Assembly: GCA_963576785.1 (NCBI GenBank)
Contig: OY756140.1
Location: 2,356,001 to 2,420,000 of the forward strand
Reading direction: 5' to 3'
DNA length: 64,000 nt
Origin: Chlorophyllum brunneum
Lineage: Eukaryota; Basidiomycota; Agaricomycetes; Agaricales; Agaricaceae
Below, piece after piece: positions 55,259 through 64,000 of the stretch; position 1 is the first letter of the stretch; each line of letters begins with the position of its first letter. The notes under the pieces were generated by a model. It ran no database searches, was not told the origin of the DNA, and saw only the letters and a list, made by a program, of their open reading frames with translations. A program made the translations under genes and the position numbers.

Positions 55259-58176
55259 TCAAAGTTGCCCATTAACGAACCTCGAAGAACCACCCGTCCT
55301 CACCCTGGGTCTATTAAGCACACCGATACCGCCACCATTCGTATACATCTGTTGCTGGTGAGGCTGCTGAAGTGGTGACTGGGCATTCTTTCCACTGCAA
55401 GTGTCACAGTACGCCTTTTCACCCACCGCGCCCTTCAGCTGTGCAATCTCACTCTTCAACTCCCTAACCTGACTCTCTAGGTCCCATACTCGTTTCTGCC
55501 ACATCTTGTTGGTATTGTCAAGATGTTCTTGCAAGACCCTGATCGTCGTCGCTTCACTATCTTTGACGACGTGCGACGCGGCCAGATTCGAGTTGATGTG
55601 TGACGATGATGGCGGGGCGGAACATTGATCAATGCTGAACTTTCCCCCAACACCTAAATCGCGATCACGATCACGACCCCATGGGCCCGTTGCAGCAATG
55701 GGTGATATTACCCCTCCAGTTGTAGGCGTCGTCAATGCAGTTCCAGTTGCACTTGTATACGAGCTCGTTACAGGGCTTAGCATATATTGCGAGTCCACGA
55801 ACGAAGCAGCAGTTGCCGAAGAAGGTACAGAAGATGCTGATCCAGAAGCAAGCGAGTCCTGTCTAGGTCTCTCCTGCTGTCTCGTAGCGATGTCATCTTT
55901 GGTCTCTTTGGGTCCGATACAATCTAGATCGTCGAAGTTCATCTTTGTCACATTGATGTGCTCACCGAAGTGAGCACTGAAGAGTGTAGATATAGGGCGA
56001 AGTTTGAGTGTAGGAAAGTCGGAGACGTGAGGAGGCGCGCTTTGCGGCATAGTGCCTTGACCAGAAGTACCGACGATTAGGTTCCCACGTGATGGTGGGC
56101 TCACTGCGGGTGCTGACGACCCAATGTTAATTGACAGAGATGGTGGTGTGCGTCTCGGACTACTAACAGGTCGGCCCAGGGTATGTGAATCACTGGATGA
56201 ATCACCACCTTCATGCTGAGCGACAGATTCGAGCAACGAGGGCGAGAGACTGGGGACAGGGATACGGTGCGAAGAGAGTTTGGGGTTGTGCCTAGGAGCA
56301 GCCCGACTTTCAGGTGCCAGATGTGGCGGCGCTGATGGCATGGGCGGAGGCCGTTCTTCCTTCCCAAACAACCGCATAAAGCCACTTTTCTTATGCTTTA
56401 GGCTTTTACCTCCAGGGACAGAACCAGGATCTTTGACAGATGTTTGTCCAGTAGCGAGGCTGTTTTCGGATCCCCTTCGTTCAGGTTGCCTAACAAAGGA
56501 TTGCAGAGCATTCTTCGCTTTGGCGCCTGCACTGATAGAGCGAGCACGCGATCGTTCAACAGTAGCAGGACTATTGCCGGGGAAATAGAGGTGGTTTAAG
56601 TCGGGAGGTGGGCTAAGGGGTATGGTGGAGGTTTCTTGGGTGGCATTAGGGAATGAAGTCGTGACTGAGGATCCACTTGAAGGGGGGGAATCCAAAGACG
56701 ATGGTGGGGGTTGGACTGGAACTGGACGCGTACGCTGGGCACGGGCTTCTTCCAGTGAGATGAGTGAGAATCCAGGGTTAATGGTACGATCTGACCAGCC
56801 CGGGATTGTACTTGCTCCCAACGGGAGCGGGGGTACGGGCTCTTGACGAGCGTCGCTATGTTGGTGACTAGGAGAATCTGGATGTAAAGAAGGTTTGTGG
56901 ATGCTGACGGGTGATGAGATGTCCCTGCCTTGGATATGTGACATTCGCCTCTTTGGTGGAACCACAGCTGGGGCCTCAGAGGGAACTATAGTGTGTTTTG
57001 CTACAGTTGCCAATGCGAAATTTTCAGTGACGGTCATATTAGAGTCGTTACGAGAAGCCCCCGGATATTGTAAAATAGGTCGTAGTGGAGATTTGAGAGG
57101 TAGGCCTGTCGCGTATGATATTACAAGGTCGGGATTGGCGTAGGGATGGATGCCATCGTCGGACTGTCGTTCCGGGTAGCGACCGTTGAGCCCGGCCTGG
57201 ACGTCTAGTGCCGAAGAGGTTGTGTCGTAGCTGGCGCGTGGAGACGGTGGAGTAACGGAAGGGAGGTTATTAGGGGGCAGCCGAGTAACGGATTGACTAG
57301 GCGAGGATGGGATATCAACATTTGTGGAATGTGATCGGAGCCTGCCAAGGGAGAATTTTCCACGGGGCCCGTCCTGACGCCCAGAATGGTTGGCCCGACC
57401 CAAGGAAGAGGTAGAGAGGCTTTCCTGAGCAAGGGCACTGGGAAGGAGGGAAAAAAGGGACGGTGAGCGTCAAAAATACGTGCCGGACAAAAATAATAAT
57501 CAAGAAGTACATACTAGAGAGCGCCGCGAGGATGGGAGAGGGATGAAGTGTCAAAGGAACGTTTGGGGTTGAGGAGAGAACGACTGGACTCGAGGCTGGG
57601 CCGACCAGCAGCAGTGGAGGGCCGGGGACTTGAGGAATCTGCTTTACTCCCCTTTCCTCGCCCGCCTGTCAGTATACCCATGAAGCTACCATGACCACTC
57701 GACTCGGTCTCTTCTACTTCGTGGACCGTCTCGTCCTCTAACTCCCAAGGTGCGCGAGAGTGAAAACGCATTTTTGGGCCTAGATAGGACATGCGGGGAA
57801 GCGCGTCGTCCTCGCCGTCGTCCTCTATTGTCCTCTGGTCATCGTCTTCGGCGTCATGACCATAGGGGCGGGAGAGAGCGATGGAAGAGCGGACGTCCTC
57901 GTCGAGGTCGAGCATGCTGGAGGAGGGGTCGTCGAGGAGACGACGGTTGGGATGTGACGTGGGAGATTTGTAGGAATAGTCGTCCATTAACAAATCGGAG
58001 TGGGGCTTATCGGCTGGTCGTGGGGAGAAGAAGGCACGGCTGTAGACCGAAGGGGTATCAGAGGCCTCTGAAAAGGCTGAATAGCGTCCGAAAGGGTCTG
58101 CCCGGGCAGTGCGCTGGTCGAGGAGATGCCTGAGGTGGGCATCGTCTGTGTCTGGGGAGTGCATGGACCGCAGCAT
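55259..58176 (-). CDS. Large disordered protein with C-terminal coiled coil and CxxC, unknown
   Basis: I do not recognise the function. Two exons (58176-57515 and 57437-55259) with a 77-nt GT-AG intron give 946 residues; splice phases match (GAL-Y-ALAQESLST). The protein is Ser/Pro-rich and mostly disordered. Short ordered islands are SYLGPKMRFHSRAPWELED, GSFMGILTGGRGK, KKSGFMRLFGKEE and MNFDDLDCIGP. The end has a coiled coil (LQEHLDNTNKMWQKRVWDLE, then VRELKSEIAQLKG) followed by YCDTCSG, a possible metal or redox CxxC. Composition suggests a cytoskeletal, polarity or signalling scaffold, but this is inference. It is divergent from CGR1 with 101 bp between start codons. Confidence 0.8.
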
Positions 58177-58277
58177 GGCGGTGGGGTAGGATGTGGTGGG
58201 AGAGGAAGGAGGGCTGGGCAGCCCTGACTCGGGAGAACGGCTAACAGCGGCACATCACTCCCTGCTTCACCCCTTCC
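58177..58277. promoter_or_regulatory. Shared divergent promoter gap, unknown gene / CGR1
   Basis: 101 bp between the start codons at 58176 (minus) and 58278 (plus). Pyrimidine-rich on the plus strand near CGR1; no TATA box seen. Confidence 0.5.
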
Positions 58278-58819
58278 ATGGCCCCAGACGCCCTCCCCGT
58301 CCCCCTCGCAAGGTCTGCCAATGGCCGTCTCTCGCGCAAGCCCTGGAAGGCCCCCAAATCAGCAGCAGTGTCTGTTTCTCATCACTATCATGGTCTCGGT
58401 CTCGGCCTCACCTCCATCCAGACGGTCCCATCTGCCCGACGGTGTGAAAACAAAAAACTGGCACGAGCGCATGGAAAATTTCAAGAAAGCTCAGGCCACC
58501 AAAAAAATGCAGCAAGAGCTCAAAGACGAGAAACAAGCGGAGCTCCAGAGGTAATCCCCCCCGCCCTCTGTAGACTCCCGCTTGCTCACCGATACACCAG
58601 GCGCCGCGAGGTCACCTTGGAGCGCAAGAGGGCCGCAGAAGAGAAGCGCAGGCTAGAAGAGGCTAAGGCCAAGGTGCGTTTCGGCACCGTCTTGTTCGCT
58701 TCGCTTTCCACACTAAACGAATACGTTAACATCTTCACGCTACCGGAATCCAGATGGGCGCTCGTAGGGCTGCTAGACTGCGACGGAAAGCCGGCAGGAC
58801 CAAAAAAGTCAACCACTAA
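58278..58819 (+). CDS. CGR1: rRNA-processing protein Cgr1
   Basis: Cgr1 is a small, very basic nucleolar coiled-coil protein needed for 60S pre-rRNA processing. Four exons (58278-58369, 58422-58550, 58601-58673, 58754-58819) join in frame to 119 residues. Family blocks are all present: RKPWKAPKSAAVRSHLP, GVKTKNWHERME, KKMQQELKDEKQAE, RRREVTLERKRAAEEKRRLE, then MGARRAARLRRKAGRTKKVN at the C-terminus. The splice sites were chosen because they alone restore these blocks. With NIP7 it is the second ribosome-assembly gene of the window. Confidence 0.95.
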
Positions 58820-58909
58820 ACTCCCTAGTACTCCACACCGAATATGTAAAGATATCTTCCGTCTCCTATCACCACCGTCCTAAAGTACGAATGAAAATCC
58901 CGAAAACCG

Positions 58910-61900
58910 CTACAACGCCCATGAGGCGTCAATCTCACCCTCCTTCACAAACGGTCTATCCAAACCCACCACCACACTCTCACACAACGGGCAACTGCTT
59001 GCCAGAACATCCTCCAATTCTGACCGCAACTTCTCCGCCTTTTGTCCCAAATCCCTGTCCACACCTCCTTTCTTGCCATCGCCACCTCCCATGCTAGGTA
59101 TCCACGTTGGTGCAGTGACGATGGCTGCCAACGCATCAGGTACAATTAAATCTCGTAACTTGTCCCCTGCTGTAATAACACTTCGGCCGAGGAGATTCGC
59201 AGCTTGTGCACCACCCTTCAGCGGGGCCACCGCTATGCCAGCAATGTTTCCAAAGTTAGCCGATAGAAGCGTGCGCTGAGATGTCGGCTGCCGCGAGGGA
59301 GGAGCGCTTCCAGGAAGTACTGAGGATGGCTTGCTAACCCCTCCATTACCAAAGCCTTTTGGTGCACCAGATGGGACTTCTTTCGTTAGCTCATTCTGCA
59401 ATGCGATGATCTTTCGTAGTGAATGGGGAGGCAGATACCCCTTGACCTTGAATGAAATCAGCCAGAGCAACTTGTAGTGAAACAAAACTGGAACGAACCA
59501 TCTCAATCAAACAATCAGCATGGAAGGCGTGGTGGCAAGGGAAAACATAGAACTGCCTCGTAAGGAGCAACTGTTCGCACTTGGAGCAGGGTGCATTCGA
59601 ATTGATGGTAATATACCGATTCTTCAGCGCTGCAATATCCTGCTTGATGCTTTCTGCTGTCTTCGTCGCCTCGTCCATCTCACGCTTCAATTCGTCGATA
59701 TGTGTAGAATACTCCTCCAACGCATGCGCGATCTCTTCTTTGAAGTCATCAATAACCACAAAGTCTGGGAAGAACGGTAGTATATCTTCGATCTTCAGGA
59801 GATCCGTGTTTTCTAGGAATTGCATTGCCCTAGATTAATAATAACCCAATCAACCTCAGTTAACCAAAAACAGTCCACAGAAAGGAATGACATCAAGGAA
59901 CACATACGCTTTGATATCCTTCTTATCCTGTACAACATATTTTGCAATCTTCAACCACAGCTTCTTTCTCAATACCTGATCCTCCTCCTCCGGCACCCTG
60001 TCGGCATTGATCTTTGCCAATTCTAAATCACCCTTCTCCAAAGCCAGCTCCACACTGTTTTCGTACAACCCCATTTTCGCATATATATGTACGCATGGAT
60101 GTGTCCGTCCTGCGAGCTTACATATTCGTAGGGCATAGTCGAGGTCGTAGTAGGGCTTATTCGTGACTGGGTCGTTGGGCGCGTTCGAAAGGAATCGGAG
60201 AAGAGGGCCGTCGTCCTCCGGAAGTCGTGTCGTGGATGGCTTGGGTGATGTGGGCAACGTGGGTGAGATTGCACTTGTATACGCAGATGAGGATGGGGAA
60301 ACGTAAAACGTGATGAGTAGGTTATGTATCGTAGGCGATGTATTGTGTTGTTCAAAGATAGCATAGTTGAGATAACGAATCCCTTGGTTTGGTGAGAGTG
60401 GGTCTCGTGGTGCATGTTGCAGCTGTAAGAGAGCTGGGACAAGGCGTCGTGGATCGAGGAAAGGCTGGCGCAGCCAAGAGTCAACCGTTTCCTTTGGCGC
60501 ATTTCGCATAAGTACAGAGGCAAAGCGGTAGTAGAGCTCGAGGTCGTTTTGGCTACTGATGACTTCGATGGCTTTCGACCATTCCTCCTCCATGACCCAA
60601 TGTTCCGCTACACGGGCATGATCGCCGACAGTTGAGGCAAAGAAAAGGTACATGTCTGTTCTGCCGTGCCCCTGTATTAGCTCATAGATGGTCTCCTTGT
60701 CAAGGTCATTCTGCAGAGTATAGAATTAGGGCAGTCCGAAAACAACAACTTGTTCACCCACTTTGTAAGTCTCGAAGAACTGGCGTAAGTCATCCTCGAG
60801 GATAGTTCTTTCTGTCTGCAGGTTATCGACATCCTGCGAAACGGACTCTGCTGCAACGATATCATCCAGATCATTACACTTGCTCAAATAGAATTCTACC
60901 AGCCATGTCGCCAACATTATTCTTTGTGTCAGGTCCTGGGATGCATTAGCCTCGGCGGACGGAAAGCGAGCTTTTGATACCAACATACCGTCTTCTTCGT
61001 ACGCTCCAGCCGCGAGATAAGGTACGACCTTAGGGCGTCGCGTTCCCCAACATCCAAAAATTTGAGTACAACCTCTTCAAACGTCGTCGAGCACTGTGCG
61101 TAACATCCAGCCGCTTGGAAATACCTCCCTTCTTTGAAGTATGCGTCAGCCTGAACCGCGAGCACTCGATCGCGTTGGTATGCTGTCTATTGAATCACCA
61201 TCAATAACAATTGGCAAGGACAGAGACACTTTGATATGACCTTTGCAAAGCGAAGCGCTGTCTCGAACTGACCCTTCTCAAGATAGATCTTCCACACATC
61301 CCGGTCCTCATTCCCAATTACAACTTCAAACAGAGACTGGTCCGTGAAGACCCAGTACGTCCGACGTACAGGATCCGCAATCATCCCAAGAACCGCCTCG
61401 CTCGCTTTCTGTAAATTGGTATGTTAAATTTGGAAGTCCACTGCTTAGCAAATGCGGTGAACGCACAACAGGAAGCTGTTCTTCATACGTCATATGGTCA
61501 TTCAGGTTGCAGATAGCAATGATCCGATCCTTGTACAATAACAGAAAGTGGAATTCCGTCAAAGCCAATGACAGGGGGAAATCACCGGTCCCTAGACCAA
61601 GGAGGCTGGGATACGGTAGCAATTGTGCATTGTCAATGTGGTCTTCGGCCTCTGCGTCGACCTTGAGGGAGCCGTGGTATATTCCAGCAGCGGTCATCCA
61701 CGCCATTCGTTTCGGGACAGAGTGCGCTTGGTCTGGATTTGGAGTGAAGTATTGAAGGTCAGAGTGCTGAATTTCCCCCGGTAGCTCGAGAATTTCTACC
61801 TATACAATGAGATCTGGATAAAATGAAGGGATGAATATATATATACGCACTTGGGGCAGTATCCCTATAACCAGCAAACAACTGCGAGAACACTTTTCCC

Positions 61901-62794
61901 GCCTCCTCCGACTTCTTATCCACAGGCCCTACGAATTGATATATCCTGGTCATCGTAGTCACAACGACTAACGCCTTCTTCCCATCCGTCGGGTTGAAAT
62001 AATCAAACTTGATACCAGTAATTGGATGCCTCTCTGGTAACGAGAACACGGATTGCAGATACCGCTCCTGAGACTTGAAGAAATCCTCCTCCGCATCCAA
62101 AACAGCTTCATATATCGTACCGTTTCTTGCACCTATTAAGACCTCCTTCGTCGATGTCGAATGTGTAGCAGACAACAACCCAGCCTTGTTCCACGCAATG
62201 CTCTCAATGACCATCTTGAACCCTTTCAGTATCCGAGGTTTCTTCCAGCTTCGATATAGATACCAGTTTTCGCCCTGTATTGAGGTGATAATGACATGTC
62301 GACCCGAAGGGTCCATGAATAGCTTGTGTAATGTCATTTCGGTAGGTTTGCGGGGTATTCGAACCTTGATTACTTGGTCGGCGTGTGAGAGTTCGATTAT
62401 AACAAGGAGGTTATCGTTAAGCCCCATGACAAGTAGGTCTGAGCTGACGGCGAAGGAGACAAGGGGAGCGGGGAACGCGAATTGAACGCGCCCCACCTCA
62501 AAGATGGGTGCTGGGGGGTCATTGGATGTTGCAGCATTTATCCGTTGAATGGGGGATGAGTTATGGTTGTGGGAGTCGAAAAATAAGTTCACTTGAGCAA
62601 GTTCGTCAATATCCACACGAGGGTCATTAGGCTGGTAAGGAGATGGTTCAAATCCTTCATACTGGATTTGGGGCAGGGGAAGAGCTCCTGCGGCCGGAAT
62701 TCCACCCGTTGTCGCAGGATGTTCGACGTCTACAGACGCATATGTGATCATACAACAGAAATCTTGCATATTATGACTTACACTCGTCGAACAT
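58910..62794 (-). CDS. VPS18: Vacuolar sorting protein Vps18 (HOPS/CORVET core subunit)
   Basis: Vps18 (Pep3, deep orange) is a core subunit of the HOPS and CORVET tethers for endosome and vacuole fusion. A 13-nt first exon (62794-62782) joins after a GT-AG intron to VEHPATTGGIP. Then come the beta-propeller (MGLNDNLLVIIELSHADQ, MDPSGRHVIITSIQGENWYL, NKAGLLSATHST), the Pep3/Vps18 domain (GIYHG, FHFLLLYKDRI), clathrin-type helical repeats (DVWKIYLEKGQFETALRFAK, DAYFKEGRYFQAAGCYAQC, VAEHWVMEEEWSKAIEVI), a coiled coil (HIDELKREMDEATK) and the split RING finger: CSKCEQ, FYVFPCHHAFHADCL and, after an inserted loop, SCPLCESVVVGLDRPF. It ends at 58910. About ten exons; roughly 1,000 residues. Confidence 0.93.
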
Positions 62795-63059
62795 GGCGGA
62801 GAGTCGGAGAGGAAATTGAGGAGTTAGTTACAAGCTATGTGTCTGCGCGTCGGTCACGTTTCGCAGTGGTACTGCGGCCTTGACGGGCCGGTGCTAATTA
62901 CGGGTCCTTCCAGTGCACCCAGGTAATATCTCTTGTTTGGAAGGGGTGCCGTTTATTTATTGGTAGGGACCGATGGTGCCGTTACTTGGGTCCGATGAAG
63001 ACTAGAAAGCCTTCTTTCAAATCAGTTTCTGTCCGAACCCCCATCTTTCCACCACAAAC
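62795..63059. promoter_or_regulatory. Divergent promoter gap, VPS18 / histidine phosphatase
   Basis: 265 bp between start codons at 62794 (minus) and 63060 (plus). No gene inside. No distinct TATA box seen. Confidence 0.45.
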
Positions 63060-64000
63060 ATGATGGTGCCCGATCGACCCATGCCTAGACTCTTTCTCGT
63101 CCGACACGGTAAGCACCGTGCCAGATCTAGATTTAAATTCTCTTATCCGACTTCTGGATGCTTTGCGCATAGGCCAGACCGAGTGGTCCGTCAACGGGTA
63201 GGTCATCCCTGCTTCCGAGACCCTGTGCTCGACTCACAGTTAGATCCTCTATTTTTTCAGGAGACACGTACGTCACAAAGAGAACACAATCAAATGCGAT
63301 GGTGACAGTCTATATAGACCGGAATCTCAGATATTCCGCTTACTGCAAAGGGAGAGGAACAAGTGAAGGCGACGGCGGATAAGCTCGTCGGTGACGGTCG
63401 TATGTGGCTGAGGAACTGAGTGTCACGGGAAGAAACTGAACTTACAAAAAACAGGCCTCATCGATCCGAAGAATCTTTGTACTGTCTATGTTTCTCCGAG
63501 GCAGAGGGCTCACAGAACCTTCCATATATTGTTCAGAAACCTACCGAACGTTCCCCATCACGCACTCACTGAAGAAGTCAGAGAGTGGGACTACGGTATG
63601 GTTCCTTGTCGCGCATGAGTAATATTTATCTCGATACTTAATGCATTTATAGGAGACTACGAAGGTCTTTTAACATCGGAGATCCTCGAAAGGAGTCCCG
63701 GGTGGGACGGCTGGAAAGATGGGTAAGGACTACAGCTCTGGGCCTCCGACTCGGACGAGATCTGATGGCCAGTCAGGTACGCTGGCGGCGAGAGTATCGA
63801 AGAATTGCAAGGTCGTGTCGATGGTGTCATTGAAAAGGTACGAGCATACCACAGGAAATACGTTGGGGAGGGGACCGTCTCCCGTGATGTCATGATTGTC
63901 GCCCATGGGCATTTCGGAAGAGTGTTTACTGCTCGCTGGGTCGGGTTTCCCTTGGCATATGGTAGGAACACTTTTAAGGGTGACTGGTTTCATGATTGAC
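63060..64000 (+). CDS. Histidine phosphatase, SHB17-like (3' end missing)
   Basis: Phosphoglycerate-mutase superfamily enzyme. The closest match by eye is yeast Shb17, sedoheptulose-1,7-bisphosphatase of the non-oxidative pentose route. The catalytic motif is split by an intron: [14 protein letters not shown], where the His is the phosphate acceptor. A tiny seven-base exon (GAGACAC) supplies part of the next Gly-Arg-His. Then come [50 protein letters not shown] and IVAHGHFGRVFTARW with the second catalytic His. Intron phases match throughout. A new intron seems to begin after FPLAYG at 63961, and the gene leaves the window. The exact substrate is inference. Confidence 0.82.

Noticed and set aside
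1..64000. CRISPR arrays, tRNA or rRNA genes, prokaryotic operon signals
   Set aside because: None seen. The window is eukaryotic, and repeated segments are all LTRs or element bodies.

Overview
The window looks like nuclear DNA of a filamentous basidiomycete, probably a mushroom-forming Agaricomycete. Host genes are dense, on both strands and cut by many short introns (about 48-102 nt). The recognisable families are fungal, and a LINE gag-like protein of a type common in mushroom genomes is present. No gene was checked against a database; all names come from reading the translations.

Layout. 1-14,256 is an ordinary gene block: a partial MFS permease (-), urease accessory UreD (-), a Byr4/Bfa1-type mitotic-exit regulator (-), NRDE2 (-) and NIP7 (+, six exons, sharing a 112-bp promoter gap with NRDE2), a methyltransferase MT1 (+) and an uncharacterised 223-aa gene (-). 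14,288-49,958 is a retrotransposon island. 50,002-64,000 is host again: MT2, a paralogue of MT1 carrying a nonsense codon; SEC39 (+); a large disordered protein (-); CGR1 (+); VPS18 (-); and a partial histidine-phosphatase gene resembling SHB17 (+).

The island can be fully unpicked from target-site duplications. Gypsy-1 (14,288-20,692) lies beside a LINE-derived element of about 0.96 kb that ends in a poly(A) tract and is flanked by 15-bp duplications (20,810-49,958 with its contents). The LINE copy was split by gypsy-2 (duplication CTTGA) and by an old copia LTR that is now solo (decayed 5-bp duplication). Gypsy-2 was then split by copia-A (CCCTG), the solo LTR by copia-B (GATAA), and copia-B by gypsy-3 (GTTCC). 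Removing everything leaves a gap of about 171 bp between two divergent host genes (13,435-14,256 and MT2), so a compact shared promoter has been spread over 35.7 kb.

The gypsy elements are chromodomain elements. Their primer-binding site is the reverse complement of the predicted 5' end of their own transcript (self-priming, as in the Tf1/sushi group). All three carry an extra gene, ORF3, after the integrase. It is preceded by a short leader ORF whose AUG overlaps the pol stop codon (ATGA). ORF3 has no membrane features and I do not recognise it. Its C-terminal half is conserved between diverged copies, and it stays open in gypsy-1 where pol has 12 nonsense codons. This is the best candidate here for an undescribed function. 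The copia elements appear primed by the anticodon region of initiator tRNA-Met, and copies A and B share two identical nonsense codons.
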